A stretch of 64,000 nucleotides of DNA from positions 92,313 through 156,312 of the forward strand of contig DKPQ01000001.1 of the NCBI GenBank assembly GCA_002471275.1. The letters are read 5' to 3'. This DNA is from Flammeovirgaceae bacterium UBA7330. GTDB taxonomy: Bacteria > Bacteroidota > Bacteroidia > Cytophagales > Cyclobacteriaceae. This document shows positions 18,400 to 27,381 of the stretch, piece after piece. A program made the position numbers and the translations under genes. Within the stretch, counting starts at the first letter, position 1. Each line of letters opens with the position of its first letter. The notes under the pieces are model-generated. The model did not search any database, was not told where the DNA came from, and saw nothing but the letters and a program-made list of their open reading frames with translations.

Positions 18400-18600
18400 A
18401 GGCTAAATGGGATGGGTATTCTACAATTTAATCCAGTTTTTAATAATAGAGAAATAGTCAATTGATGAAAACTCAATAAAAACCAGGAAATTTGGTCTGA
18501 TTTGTAGTCATTTTGAATTTTTTGTCAACCTTGATTAGTGGTTTTCAGTAAAAGCAATAGATCAATGTCAATCATTTGTGAATTCTAAGGTAATCCTGCT

Positions 18601-19437
18601 ATGAAATGTATTTTTAATGGACAGCTCCGGGATCAGGAAGAAGTAAGCTTTCCCATAGACGATATCGCTTTGCTGAGAGGGTATGGCATCTTTGATTTTT
18701 TTCGACTATCAGACGGTGTCCCCTTGTTTATAGAGGATCATCTGGATCGTTTTTATAAAGGAGCTGAATTGGCCAGGCTCACATCACCAGTTTCCCGGGA
18801 TGAACTTAAAAGGCTCCTTTTCGAGATGTTTGAACAAAACAGGATGGAAGTCTCAGGTATCAGGATCGTCCTGACAGGCGGGAATGGAAACGGAGCGTAT
18901 GCCGTAGGTAAATCCAATCTCATTGTTACCCAGGAGCCCATTTCGTTTCCCACTGATGAAATGTTTGCTCATGGGGTAAAACTGATCACACATGAATACC
19001 TGAGGGACCTGCCTGAGGTAAAAACCATCAACTACATGACCGGGATCTGGTTGCAACAACAAATTAAGGAGAGTGGTGCCTTTGATGTGTTATATATCCA
19101 CAAAGGAGAGGTGCATGAGCTGACCCGAAGCAATATCTTCATTGTAAATAATGAAGGTGAATTGATCACTCCAAAAGAAAAAGTATTGCATGGTGTGACA
19201 AGGAAGAGACTGATCAATGCCATTGGCAACGTGCAGCAACGAAACATTTCGGTAGGTGAATTGGCCAATGCCAGGGAAGTATTTATCACCGGGACGACCA
19301 AAAAGGTGTTGCCCATTCATACGATCGATCAATGGACTTATCAGTCAGCGGTAGAAGGCTCCAAAACCAGTGAAGTGATGAAGGTACTGGCACAGTTAGA
19401 GTCTGAGTATGTCCATAAGCTGGTGGTGGGTAAGTAA
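18601..19437 (+). CDS. Class IV aminotransferase (BCAT / aminodeoxychorismate lyase-like)
   Basis: A 278-residue PLP enzyme of fold type IV. The start FNGQLRDQEEVSFPIDD and RGYGIFDFFRL are typical; the PLP lysine is in DLPEVKTINYM near residue 140, and HELTRSNIFIV near 177 provides the Glu that binds the pyridine nitrogen, with the phosphate-binding ITGTTKKVLPI near 235. The family includes branched-chain aminotransferase, D-amino-acid aminotransferase and 4-amino-4-deoxychorismate lyase (PabC). The short length favours a PabC- or D-amino-acid-type enzyme. No folate gene is nearby, so the substrate stays open. Confidence 0.85.
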   Translation: MKCIFNGQLRDQEEVSFPIDDIALLRGYGIFDFFRLSDGVPLFIEDHLDRFYKGAELARLTSPVSRDELKRLLFEMFEQNRMEVSGIRIVLTGGNGNGAYAVGKSNLIVTQEPISFPTDEMFAHGVKLITHEYLRDLPEVKTINYMTGIWLQQQIKESGAFDVLYIHKGEVHELTRSNIFIVNNEGELITPKEKVLHGVTRKRLINAIGNVQQRNISVGELANAREVFITGTTKKVLPIHTIDQWTYQSAVEGSKTSEVMKVLAQLESEYVHKLVVGK

Positions 19438-19461
19438 TTCGACTTCAATAGTATGATGGAA

Positions 19462-20175
19462 TTACTGTTTGAGGTTTTGTTGTAGCTCAACCAACAATTC
19501 TTCGGTTTTGGCTCTTGATTTGGTGCTGACAATGATCGGTTTTTCACTGGTCTCAATGTAAATAAACGGTCCGGTCATTGATTCAATGAAGAGTTTACAT
19601 TGACCAAATTCTTCCAGGTTGAAATTTCCTCGCTTGTTCTCACCAAGGCTAAATCCATTGGTTTTCATTTTAATAGTAGGGAGCTCCTCTAGCAACTTGA
19701 CGGAACTAACTTTAGTTTCTAAGCCGTACATCCCGGAGATATTCAATTGATTACCAGTCACTTCAAATTGAGGGGAGCGGGAACCTGTGAAAATCAAGAC
19801 GGTGACCAATACAGCACTTACCGATATAACTACCACACCAATGATCATTCCCGTTTTACTCATTCTCTGATTTACCTTTTTCATGTACCTCTGCGAACCG
19901 ATCACCATATAGAGGGTGCCCGGAAGAATGGTGCCACCTATGATGAAAAGAGGGCTGATAGAAAGCTCTAAGAAGATTGACAGCCGTGTAATAATAATCA
20001 TAAGCAACCCAATCACGACCATTGAATTGCGCATATGAGATGAAAGGCCGTCCACATCTACTTTGGCCTTTTCGTCTGCCGGCATGGTATTGTATCCGGC
20101 GATCAGGATAGGAAATTTCTTAACCAGAAATCCCATCAGGATCAGAAATAATCCAACAAATTCATGAATAAGCAT
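19462..20175 (-). CDS. DUF3784-like membrane protein with C-terminal PH-like domain
   Basis: This 237-residue protein begins with a membrane domain of about four segments: LFLILMGFLVKKFP, MVVIGLLMIIITRLSIF, FIIGGTILPGTLYMVIG and MIIGVVVISVSAVLVTVLIF. The pattern PILIAGYNTMPADEKAKVD after the first segment is the hallmark of DUF3784. The last 100 residues look like a beta-rich pleckstrin-homology-like domain (LNISGMYGLETKVSSV, FIYIETSEKPIIVST). Such fusions are common in Bacteroidota and have no known role. It stands convergent to the aminotransferase, 25 bases away. Confidence 0.7.
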   Translation of the reverse strand: MLIHEFVGLFLILMGFLVKKFPILIAGYNTMPADEKAKVDVDGLSSHMRNSMVVIGLLMIIITRLSIFLELSISPLFIIGGTILPGTLYMVIGSQRYMKKVNQRMSKTGMIIGVVVISVSAVLVTVLIFTGSRSPQFEVTGNQLNISGMYGLETKVSSVKLLEELPTIKMKTNGFSLGENKRGNFNLEEFGQCKLFIESMTGPFIYIETSEKPIIVSTKSRAKTEELLVELQQNLKQ

Positions 20176-20233
20176 TGGTTTAAATTACAAATAACTAATC
20201 ATAAATGCAATTCAATTAAAGTAGTTGAAACTG

Positions 20234-21907
20234 TTACTCCCAAATAATCTTTCTGATAGGCAGCACATCAATAGCTATATCTCCTGTTAACTCAAGTGCT
20301 TCGGTAAGCATGGGAGTTTCGGCCGTCCAGCGATCAAAGAAGACCTGTACTTTTTCGTTGTCGCCATCTCCTTCAAGGATGAGCATTTCCGCTGCCAGCT
20401 TTTTCACACCTTCGTCAAAGTTACCAAAGTCTATAGACCATTTTTTGGTGGTTTCATTATACAGTATGCCGCCGTTTTCAAGCAGATAACTCAACGAGAT
20501 GGCGGCAGCTTTGCCATGTGCTTCATCCAGACCAAAACGGATGCTTCGGAATAGACTTCCCAGGAAGGAAACGTAAAATTCTTTGGCTTTTTCCGGATCT
20601 TCCACACCCTGTTCCATCAGGTATCTAAGGGAATATAATCCAGTAATATCAGCCTTGGCTTCCTCCAGTGGACTGTAGTTTGGTCCGATGGCAGCATTGA
20701 CAGCTGTTCCTTTTTTGTCACCCACCTTTACTTCTCTCGGTCCAATAGCATGACAGATCTCATGCATCAGCACAAACTTGAAAAAACCCTCCTCGGAGAG
20801 ATACTGAAGCTGTGATTCGTCGATCAAAACCTCACTGACTGGCTTGATGATGGCGTTGAAACGTGCATCAAACATGTTTTTCCAGAAAGTCTTTTTGGTC
20901 CCTTTCGTTTTATGAACTTCCGGGTCGTTCGGGAGGTTGGTGGCTACGGCCTGATAGCCGATACGTCCTTCTCCCTTGCGGATGATATCCTGAACAACCG
21001 TGAAATTGGCAGTCAGCCCACCCACAACAGATTTGTATTCATCCGGAATAGGCAGGTTTTCTTCCATCCTTTGGAGGTAGCTCTTGTAAACTTCCAGGTC
21101 GGCACTGGCTTCCTGATCGATGATCTCGACATAGGCCTCGTATTTGGCTTTGATGCCTTTGACGTGATCGGAGTAGGTTTCAAAAGGACCGAACACGATA
21201 TCGAACTTGCTGTCTTCCATTTCGATCCAGGCGACATCGGCTTCATAATAATCATCAGTGATCAAAGCTTCTGCTTTGAGTTTGAGGAAACGAGCAAAAG
21301 ACTCATTTTCAGCCAGTTCCGCGACTTCGTTGAGTAATTTCACAATGGGGTCTATATATTCCTTGTACTCCTCGTAGTACCGTACAGCTTTGTATCCTCC
21401 CTGTCCGTCTTCGCGGATTACAGTGTAGGGATACATAAATTCTGCTTTCTCTTCTTCTGATAACGTCTCCATGTAAGCATCAAATTGCTCAGTAGTCATC
21501 CCGTGAGGATAGACTTCTTCGCCACCATAGTATTCCTCCGTTCCAATGAAAGGTTCATACTCATTCAATAGCTCGAAAGGTCCGCCATTACGTTGGACCA
21601 GGGTCAGCAGGTCCTGCGCATAGGGATCATCAATTTGAGAAAGGCTGTCAATCAGTTTCAATCCATATTTCGAAGTCTGTAACCAATAGGCTGTATCCAG
21701 GTATTCTGCTGCCGTCACCAGTTTTTTCAGGATTTGCTTGTCGGTTTCATTATAGTTTCGTGCATCAAAGGTCATCTCATACGGCTGGTATTGTTTGAGA
21801 TATGCTTTGATTTCTTCGTGGGATTTGGCAGTACTGGTTACTTCTTCAGTACTTGTTTGGCAGGATATGAGGACGAAAACTAAAATGACTATAAGTATTC
21901 TATTCAT
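20234..21907 (-). CDS. Dipeptidyl-peptidase III-like (M49-type) zinc peptidase lipoprotein
   Basis: A 557-residue lipoprotein (signal ending LISCQTS). The zinc site HEICH lies near residue 380 in FVLMHEICHAIGPREV, followed by the family's second Glu motif PLEEAKADITGLYSL near 425. This is the variant of the M49 / MutT-associated peptidase group that has HExxH instead of the classical HExxxH. Most substrates of such proteins are short peptides. It probably sits on an envelope membrane. The GH5-like gene lies 8 bases upstream of its stop-to-start region on the same strand, so the two may be one transcription unit; no functional link is evident. Confidence 0.82.
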   Translation of the reverse strand: MNRILIVILVFVLISCQTSTEEVTSTAKSHEEIKAYLKQYQPYEMTFDARNYNETDKQILKKLVTAAEYLDTAYWLQTSKYGLKLIDSLSQIDDPYAQDLLTLVQRNGGPFELLNEYEPFIGTEEYYGGEEVYPHGMTTEQFDAYMETLSEEEKAEFMYPYTVIREDGQGGYKAVRYYEEYKEYIDPIVKLLNEVAELAENESFARFLKLKAEALITDDYYEADVAWIEMEDSKFDIVFGPFETYSDHVKGIKAKYEAYVEIIDQEASADLEVYKSYLQRMEENLPIPDEYKSVVGGLTANFTVVQDIIRKGEGRIGYQAVATNLPNDPEVHKTKGTKKTFWKNMFDARFNAIIKPVSEVLIDESQLQYLSEEGFFKFVLMHEICHAIGPREVKVGDKKGTAVNAAIGPNYSPLEEAKADITGLYSLRYLMEQGVEDPEKAKEFYVSFLGSLFRSIRFGLDEAHGKAAAISLSYLLENGGILYNETTKKWSIDFGNFDEGVKKLAAEMLILEGDGDNEKVQVFFDRWTAETPMLTEALELTGDIAIDVLPIRKIIWE

Positions 21908-21915
21908 GCTGAAAT

Positions 21916-22935
21916 CTATCTTATTTGTTTGCGAAGATATTCAAACCACCACCTAATACCAGGGTCTTTTGATGTTCCCTGGCCATCAAGATCGTATCTG
22001 ATGGGGTAGCCATCCAGGACCCCCTGCATCCATGGATTGGAATGAAAGTGGACATAAAGTCCGGGTCGCTTTACTGCTTCATCGATTTCCTGGAGATGGA
22101 TTTTCTTTCCGGCTTCGGTATAAACACCTGGCGGAACAAATTGACCAGTCCATCCTCCAAATAGCTCCACATTGATAATCGGCTTGTCAACTACTCCCTG
22201 AGCCCTGAAATAATCGTAATGCCATCCGCTGTGCTGGTTTTTCTCAATGTCTCCACTGAAAGTATCGAATAGCAGAGCGTCTACATGAGGAGACTTTCCA
22301 ATGATTACGTTCAGGCTGTCATGATAGCCACCTGCGCCCACAATCCGGTCTTTATCAACCTCTTTGACTACCTGGCAGAGAGAGATAATGTTTTGAGGAT
22401 CATTGAAATCGAACCCTTTGAACTCCTTGTAATAAGATGAATTTTGCTCGTTGGCAATGTTGATGACCACGTTGTTGTATGGCTTCAGTTTTTTCGTGAC
22501 GGTCCTCACGGCCTGATAGACATCTGCTTCTGTCAGGATAGAAAGTTCCTTGTCATAAGCCATCGTTCTTTGGTAGAATATACCCACGATAACCACCATA
22601 TTCAGATCTTTACAGGCCTTTATGATTCTGGTCAACCTTTCCAGGTGATCATTTTCGAGCTTTTTTCCACCTTTTCTGAAGGGGTCCTCATACCCACCAC
22701 TCGATCCCTGCACAAAAACGCTGATGGCGTTGATCCCGAATGATTTGTATATCCTCAGGTTTTTTATGAGGTCATAGGTATTGGCTTCATTTTGGGAGGC
22801 ACTGGCCACCCTGACACCCCAAAAAGGGAGTTCCTGATCACGCCAATAAAAAAACTCTCCCCGTATGGTCAGTTTTTGCGCATCAAGTGGATTGGTGACT
22901 AAAATCAATAAGAGGATTACAAAGACTTTATACAT
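21916..22935 (-). CDS. Secreted TIM-barrel glycoside hydrolase-like protein (GH5-type)
   Basis: I chose the ATG at 22935, because a good Shine-Dalgarno (AAAGGA) lies 7 bases upstream and a signal peptide (MYKVFVILLLILVTNPLDAQ) starts there; an upstream in-frame start at 22965 is unlikely. The mature part is about 320 residues and reads as a clan-A (beta/alpha)8 hydrolase. VVINIANEQNSSYY near 165 gives an Asn-Glu pair typical of the acid/base, and IINVELFGGW near 255 gives a candidate nucleophile Glu. The early FWGVRVAS and INAISVFVQG strands also fit. The substrate is unknown. Confidence 0.72.
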   Translation of the reverse strand: MYKVFVILLLILVTNPLDAQKLTIRGEFFYWRDQELPFWGVRVASASQNEANTYDLIKNLRIYKSFGINAISVFVQGSSGGYEDPFRKGGKKLENDHLERLTRIIKACKDLNMVVIVGIFYQRTMAYDKELSILTEADVYQAVRTVTKKLKPYNNVVINIANEQNSSYYKEFKGFDFNDPQNIISLCQVVKEVDKDRIVGAGGYHDSLNVIIGKSPHVDALLFDTFSGDIEKNQHSGWHYDYFRAQGVVDKPIINVELFGGWTGQFVPPGVYTEAGKKIHLQEIDEAVKRPGLYVHFHSNPWMQGVLDGYPIRYDLDGQGTSKDPGIRWWFEYLRKQIR

Positions 22936-23011
22936 TTCAATTCCTTTATATGGTGGATGACCCACTCATGGAATACAATTTAATTAAACAATCTGATCTG
23001 CATTATTTTAA

Positions 23012-23037
23012 CCATTAAGACATTTAGGGAATTAAGG
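23012..23037. repeat. 26-base repeat, copy 1
   Basis: CCATTAAGACATTTAGGG followed by AATTAAGG matches the element at 23904-23929 at 24 of 26 positions. It lies just beyond the 3' end of hepT, so the two copies bracket the mntA-hepT pair in the same orientation. It is built from the same ATTAAGG-like word as the nearby octamer repeats. Confidence 0.7.
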
Positions 23038-23073
23038 TGTCTCAATAGTCCGGAAACAATTAAATGTCTGAAA

Positions 23074-23427
23074 TCAGTCTATAGTATTACCTATTAACTC
23101 ATTAACTTCCTCTTTTAGCTTTGGAAGATGAGTTGTAATAATTGACCAGATATTTTCATCTGAGATATTGTCGTAAGCATGAATGACCTGGTTTCTTAAT
23201 CCAATAATCGACCGTGCATTGGTTATTTTGTCAACTATACCACTGTCCTCCTTTGATATTCTGCTTACGGCTTCACCAATAATTTCCAGGTTCCGTTCAA
23301 TGGCTCTTTTAAGCATTATATTGCGTGTATACTCGGAGAAATCTCTCTGTTTTCCATCAAAGTAACCATCAATTTCCTCAATCGCTAGTTTTATATCGAA
23401 GAGCCACTTAAGGATTTTTTCATCCAT
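23074..23427 (-). CDS. hepT: HepT-type HEPN toxin (DUF86 family)
   Basis: A 117-residue all-helical HEPN protein. The active-site motif Rx4HxY is present as R78-NQVI-H83-A-Y85 (LRNQVIHAYDNI), which is the RNase motif of HepT and also contains the Tyr that the partner MntA modifies with AMP in studied systems. Other DUF86 landmarks are the GEAVSRIS helix near 51-58 and ARSIIGLRN. The gene overlaps the upstream mntA by 8 bases and must be co-translated with it. Such type VII pairs act in plasmid upkeep or phage defence. The local DNA is AT-rich compared with neighbours, which would fit acquisition. Confidence 0.88.
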   Translation of the reverse strand: MDEKILKWLFDIKLAIEEIDGYFDGKQRDFSEYTRNIMLKRAIERNLEIIGEAVSRISKEDSGIVDKITNARSIIGLRNQVIHAYDNISDENIWSIITTHLPKLKEEVNELIGNTID

Positions 23428-23719
23428 AAAGTAGTTCCTTATTTCTGTTGATGGATCTAATTAGAATCGGGTTTTTTAATGTTTGTTCTTCAACAAGATC
23501 TATCTCTCGATTCAACAGTTTTTTAAGCTCTTCCTTAAAGTTGATGTAGTTCTCAAAGTAAGCAGATAATTCTATTGGTTTAAATTTTACCAGAAAATCC
23601 AAATCACTGTTTTCCGAAAAACCAGCATTTAGAACGGAGCCAAAAAGATATATCCTTTCAACATGGTGTTTTTTGCAAAGGGCTTTTATACTTTCAAGAT
23701 GCTCCTCTATTAACCTCAT
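23420..23719 (-). CDS. mntA: MntA-type minimal nucleotidyltransferase antitoxin
   Basis: A 99-residue nucleotidyltransferase of the pol-beta superfamily. The signature GS-x10-DxD is intact (Gly27-Ser28 then Asp39 and Asp41 in YLFGSVLNAGFSENSDLDFLV), and the third carboxylate is in REIDLVEE near residue 75. In the characterised MntA/HepT systems the enzyme transfers AMP to the HepT tyrosine and so silences the RNase. It is first in a two-gene unit with hepT. The start at 23719 is the only ATG that keeps the N-terminal helix. Confidence 0.88.
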   Translation of the reverse strand: MRLIEEHLESIKALCKKHHVERIYLFGSVLNAGFSENSDLDFLVKFKPIELSAYFENYINFKEELKKLLNREIDLVEEQTLKNPILIRSINRNKELLYG

Positions 23720-23838
23720 ATATCAAATTTACTCAAAAAAACATTTTCATTTTCTAATGGAATTCATTCCTAATCCTGTTGAATTATATTTTCAATCTAT
23801 AGTATTCCGAGTATAATCGTTGCATCAACATATCAAAT

Positions 23839-23863
23839 CCCTCAATGCCCTCAATCCCTCAAT
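23839..23863. repeat. Three tandem CCCTCAAT octamers
   Basis: CCCTCAAT occurs three times, at 23839-23846, 23848-23855 and 23856-23863, with one extra G between the first two. The block lies in the intergenic gap upstream of mntA. Degenerate copies recur at 23951-23975, and the reverse complement word (ATTAAGG) makes up the two 26-base repeats. Confidence 0.75.
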
Positions 23864-23903
23864 GGTTCAAAGAAATAATCTATATCCGGTAGTAATGTTA
23901 AAG

Positions 23904-23929
23904 CCATTAAGATATTTAGGAAATTAAGG
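23904..23929. repeat. 26-base repeat, copy 2
   Basis: CCATTAAGATATTTAGGA followed by AATTAAGG is the partner of 23012-23037 (24 of 26 identical, same orientation). Its 3' half also faces the octamers at 23951-23975 as an imperfect inverted repeat, so a transcript through it could fold. Confidence 0.7.
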
Positions 23930-23950
23930 GATTCATAAAAACTTTAAATC

Positions 23951-23975
23951 CCCTCAATGCCCTTAATTCCTTGAT
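23951..23975. repeat. Degenerate YCCTYRAT octamer run
   Basis: CCCTCAAT, CCCTTAAT and TCCTTGAT follow each other at 23951-23958, 23960-23967 and 23968-23975, directly downstream of the FG-GAP gene's stop codon. They are the inverse of the 26-base repeat word just to the left. Confidence 0.6.
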
Positions 23976-23994
23976 GGTAAAATAATAATGTTAC

Positions 23995-26097
23995 CTATCT
24001 CTTGAAGTACTTGTAATTCGCTGGTATCTGCTTGCCAGTTGTAGTCATGGTCGTGGTCACATCCCAACTGGATCGTTGCCAGTAGTAGATCACACCTGTT
24101 TCCGTTCCTACCACCAGGTCTGGGATACCATCCTTATTGAAGTCAGATGCCACTGGACCATCTGTGTGTCCCATCAGTGTGACTGACAAGATGCGACCCA
24201 TATATTGCAGGACCATCTTGCCGTCTTTCATACCCAGGTTTTTCATCCAATCTACGGCTGGCTTAGAGGAGACAATCAGATCCTCCAGTCCGTCTCCGTC
24301 CCAATCGTGAAAATCGATCTTGAGCCGTCCACTGCTTTTTCCGGTTCGTTGGTTGAGGAGGATGGGCTCACCATCGGGGAATACAAAATTCCTTTGTGGA
24401 TGTCCCAGAATTAGCTCACCGTCTTTTCGCTTTCTTAGATAGACGGCCAGATACCCTTCATGGTCCAGCATAACGAGGTCGTTTAAACCATCGTCGTTAA
24501 AATCCATGATGAAAGGGGAGGTTCTCCAGGGAGCGAGTAATTCGTTACCTTTTGTCACCCCAGGAACCCAGGCTGGCTTGAGTGGCTCTCCTTCCCAGTC
24601 TACCAACATAGGCTGAGGCTGGGCTAGCTTCGGAGCAGTTCTCGTACCTATGTTTTTAATGAAGACGATGTTGCCATTGTGCTCATTGGCCAGGATGTCG
24701 GGCAGGTCATCTTCATCCCAGTAGCCCACATCGATGGTGGAGTACCCCCAAATGGGTTGCTCTGTATTGGGTAAAGCCTCATTCTTGATCAGACGCAGGG
24801 GTGTGCCATTCACTTCTAGTAGTTGCGGTGCGTCCCAGCGGGGTGCTTTACCCCCTAAATTTTTGATAAATCCAATGTGGCCAACGCCATTACCGGCAAT
24901 GAGGTCATCGAGCCCATCGCCGTCCCAATCGAAAACACGCGGAACTACCAGCGCACCAAAGTCCACATAAGCGGCTTCCTGTTGAAGGAACACCGGTGGT
25001 GCAAACTGTGGGAGACCATCCACCTTTTTTCCCGTGTTTTTCATATAAGAGATCTTGCCATCTTCATCACCACCGAGGATGTCAACATGTCCGTCCTTGT
25101 TCCAGTCGATAGCTGTCAGGTGCATGGTAGCCCTGGATTCAAACTGGATGGGCAGCTTTTCGACGGTAAGCACACGACCTTTTTTGAATTTGAATGAAGT
25201 TGGACTCCCGATATTCTCAAAGTAGACCAGGTAATCATCCTGCCATTCCATATCAAATTTTTCGTCTGTAGTGCCAATGCTCAGGAAGTCGATGTCACCG
25301 TCTCCATCGTAGTCGGCAAACATGGGCTTAAGTGATAGCCGATTGGCCAGGGGGGTGCCGTCGGTTGTTTTCAGCACCTGTGGGTGGGTGTATTTCGGTT
25401 CCTCATCAGTGCCAGTATTTTTCATAAACAGCACGTAGCTGGATTTTCCATCCACGACCAGATCCAGTTTTTTGGCTGCCTCCGCCAACTTACCCCTATA
25501 GGTCCTAAACCCGTCTCTGGTAGCTACACACATCAGGTCATGCGCTCCATCGCCATCCAGATCGACCAGTTTCCACTCAGTTTTGGAGTTGTGCAGGTAG
25601 TCATATCCTTCCAGCGGCAATTCCACTTCATTTTCGTCCCAGAATACATTTTGCGGTACGTTCTTGTAGATCAGGAGCTTCTCCCGCACCCTGTCCGGGG
25701 TCAGCACATGGACGGAGTTGCCCACATAAGAGGTCTGAAACCGTGAGCCGTCGTCCCCAAGCCGTCTGCGCTCGAAAGAGACTTTCATGCCCCGTCGGAA
25801 GATGGGCATCTCCACATTCCCGGAAATATTTTCAAAGTAGAAGATCCCGGATTCGGCATAGCTACCCGACTCTGAGATGAGCAGGTCATAATCGCCATCG
25901 CCATCGAAGTCCATGGGCATGGGGACGGCTTTGAAGCCCGCGTCCAGATCTACAATCAGACCGGGGTTGTTGTAGGCCAGTTTGTGTAGCTGACCATCGC
26001 CATACTGGTCGTAACAGCTTTCCTGGTTTGATGAGTCACAGGCTACAAATGAAACCAATGCGAAAAGGATCGTAATTTGGGTTTTTGAAACGTGCAT
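23995..26097 (-). CDS. FG-GAP/VCBS-repeat lipoprotein (beta-propeller, calcium-binding type)
   Basis: A 700-residue surface or periplasmic lipoprotein (signal ending SFVACDSS). At least eight Asp-rich calcium-type loops are visible, for example DFDGDGDYDLL, DLDGDGAHDLM, DYDGDGDIDFL, DWNKDGHVDIL, DWDGDGLDDLI, DFNDDGLNDLV, DWDGDGLEDLI and DFNKDGIPDLV, spaced through the chain as in integrin-like propellers. The pattern of FxxNxG strands between them fits FG-GAP blades. No catalytic domain is seen. Such proteins bind carbohydrate or protein partners on Bacteroidota surfaces; this one has no neighbour that names its target. Confidence 0.88.
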   Translation of the reverse strand: MHVSKTQITILFALVSFVACDSSNQESCYDQYGDGQLHKLAYNNPGLIVDLDAGFKAVPMPMDFDGDGDYDLLISESGSYAESGIFYFENISGNVEMPIFRRGMKVSFERRRLGDDGSRFQTSYVGNSVHVLTPDRVREKLLIYKNVPQNVFWDENEVELPLEGYDYLHNSKTEWKLVDLDGDGAHDLMCVATRDGFRTYRGKLAEAAKKLDLVVDGKSSYVLFMKNTGTDEEPKYTHPQVLKTTDGTPLANRLSLKPMFADYDGDGDIDFLSIGTTDEKFDMEWQDDYLVYFENIGSPTSFKFKKGRVLTVEKLPIQFESRATMHLTAIDWNKDGHVDILGGDEDGKISYMKNTGKKVDGLPQFAPPVFLQQEAAYVDFGALVVPRVFDWDGDGLDDLIAGNGVGHIGFIKNLGGKAPRWDAPQLLEVNGTPLRLIKNEALPNTEQPIWGYSTIDVGYWDEDDLPDILANEHNGNIVFIKNIGTRTAPKLAQPQPMLVDWEGEPLKPAWVPGVTKGNELLAPWRTSPFIMDFNDDGLNDLVMLDHEGYLAVYLRKRKDGELILGHPQRNFVFPDGEPILLNQRTGKSSGRLKIDFHDWDGDGLEDLIVSSKPAVDWMKNLGMKDGKMVLQYMGRILSVTLMGHTDGPVASDFNKDGIPDLVVGTETGVIYYWQRSSWDVTTTMTTTGKQIPANYKYFKR

Positions 26098-26294
26098 AAA
26101 TGGGGTATTTGGAAATAAAAATCCTAAAATATAAAAACGGGAGGAATGAGGAGGAAGTAATCAGGTTTTATGGGGTTGGAATTGCGTAGATCTCCTCGTT
26201 CAAATAAGCCTGGGATACTGGCAGTCCTCATGGATCTCTCCTGCAGATTATCCCATTCGTTCCAGATTACGATTTTTTCACTGAAAGTAAGAGA

Positions 26295-26702
26295 CTACGA
26301 ATTCTCTTCAAACCACTGCACGATCTTTGGCATATCCCTTTCAAAGCCACCGGGAATGTAGAAATTCAGAATGCCCGTTCTCTGATCAGTTTTGTTTTTG
26401 AAATCATGCATCGTCTTCGAGGGGACTCTGAGAAAGGTTCCTTTGTGAGCGTCTATCCATTGGTCGCCTACAAGAAAAGATGTGATGCCCTCTAGTACAT
26501 AAAACACCTCATCATTGTCTTCATGCTGGTGGGGGCCGGGGCCGTCTGAGTGGGGTTCAATCCACCATTCGGAAACGCTGTATTTCTCGTTTGTTTCATT
26601 TTCATCCGCCTTGAAAATGGCCGTCATGGGACCGCAATGATAGATACGCCCTTGTCCTTTTGGGAGGATCAATGGCTCAGTATGGTCTTTTTCGTGCTTC
26701 AT
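26295..26702 (-). CDS. Cupin-domain protein
   Basis: A 135-residue single-domain cupin. The first metal motif is HQHEDNDEVFYVLEG (His, His, Glu) near residue 58-72, and the second is RVPSKTMHDFKNK (His) near 105, so a metal site is likely. GDQWIDAHKGTFLRVP lies between. The fold covers isomerases, dioxygenases and sugar-binding regulators, and the sequence does not choose among them. The start lies 6 bases downstream of the DUF3124 gene's stop, suggesting a shared transcript. Confidence 0.85.
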   Translation of the reverse strand: MKHEKDHTEPLILPKGQGRIYHCGPMTAIFKADENETNEKYSVSEWWIEPHSDGPGPHQHEDNDEVFYVLEGITSFLVGDQWIDAHKGTFLRVPSKTMHDFKNKTDQRTGILNFYIPGGFERDMPKIVQWFEENS

Positions 26703-26708
26703 ATCACC

Positions 26709-27251
26709 TCATTTATTGCTGATGGAGATTCCTTTGGTAGTAAATGAAATCCCTTGCTGCGCATGGTTGGAAATCATGACCCCTTCAAAGAGGGGTGCTA
26801 CATCCGTACTTTCTGCCTGCCAGATAATGATGAAATTGGGTCCTGTTCCCCCGGTGATGTCGCCTTCCTCAATGACATACTCCATGGATTGCATGGGGCC
26901 CAGTTTCAGTGGAGTGTCCTGAAATTTTTTGGCCAACTCACCAAAAGAGTCGTAATACTCAACGCTTGTGATATAGATGTTGTGCTTGAAGCTGGTGTTC
27001 CGCAAGCTTGCTGTAGCGGTCAGATTAAACCGGGTGTCTTTGGTCTCATTGTAAATTTGTGAGTAGATGGGAATATAGGTTGTGTCTCTCATGGGTAACC
27101 CTTCAGGTACCACATTCACCTTCATCATGTCATACTTATCCTGAACTTTTTTCTTTCTTTCATGGCCTTGAAAATCAAAGTCACATGAGGGCAGTATCAA
27201 TAGTGTAAGGATTACGTACAACAGGTTGCTCGTGATATTTTTCATTTTCAA
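26709..27251 (-). CDS. DUF3124 lipoprotein
   Basis: A 180-residue lipoprotein (signal ending LILPSCDF) of the DUF3124 family: IPIYSQIYNETKDTRFNLTATASLRNT and TGGTGPNFIIIWQAE are characteristic. The domain is a small beta sandwich of unknown role found in Bacteroidota and some proteobacteria. It is the first gene of a probable two-gene unit with the cupin. It is likely periplasmic, anchored to a membrane through the Cys. Confidence 0.8.
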   Translation of the reverse strand: MKMKNITSNLLYVILTLLILPSCDFDFQGHERKKKVQDKYDMMKVNVVPEGLPMRDTTYIPIYSQIYNETKDTRFNLTATASLRNTSFKHNIYITSVEYYDSFGELAKKFQDTPLKLGPMQSMEYVIEEGDITGGTGPNFIIIWQAESTDVAPLFEGVMISNHAQQGISFTTKGISISNK

Positions 27252-27381
27252 TTGGTTTGAAACAGGTTTAAATCAAAATTGGTAGATAAACCCCTTTCAA
27301 AGAACGTCAATTTTTTGATCAAAGTTTTATTTGGACGGGAAAGGAAAATACCGCATCTTATTCCGGTGATTTTACTGATAA

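Noticed and set aside
18400..18600. Riboswitch or small RNA upstream of the class IV aminotransferase
   Set aside because: The 200-base AT-rich gap shows no strong stems or known riboswitch landmarks that I can see.
23839..23975. CRISPR array
   Set aside because: The octamers are tandem or degenerate without unique spacers of 25-40 bases and there is no cas gene.
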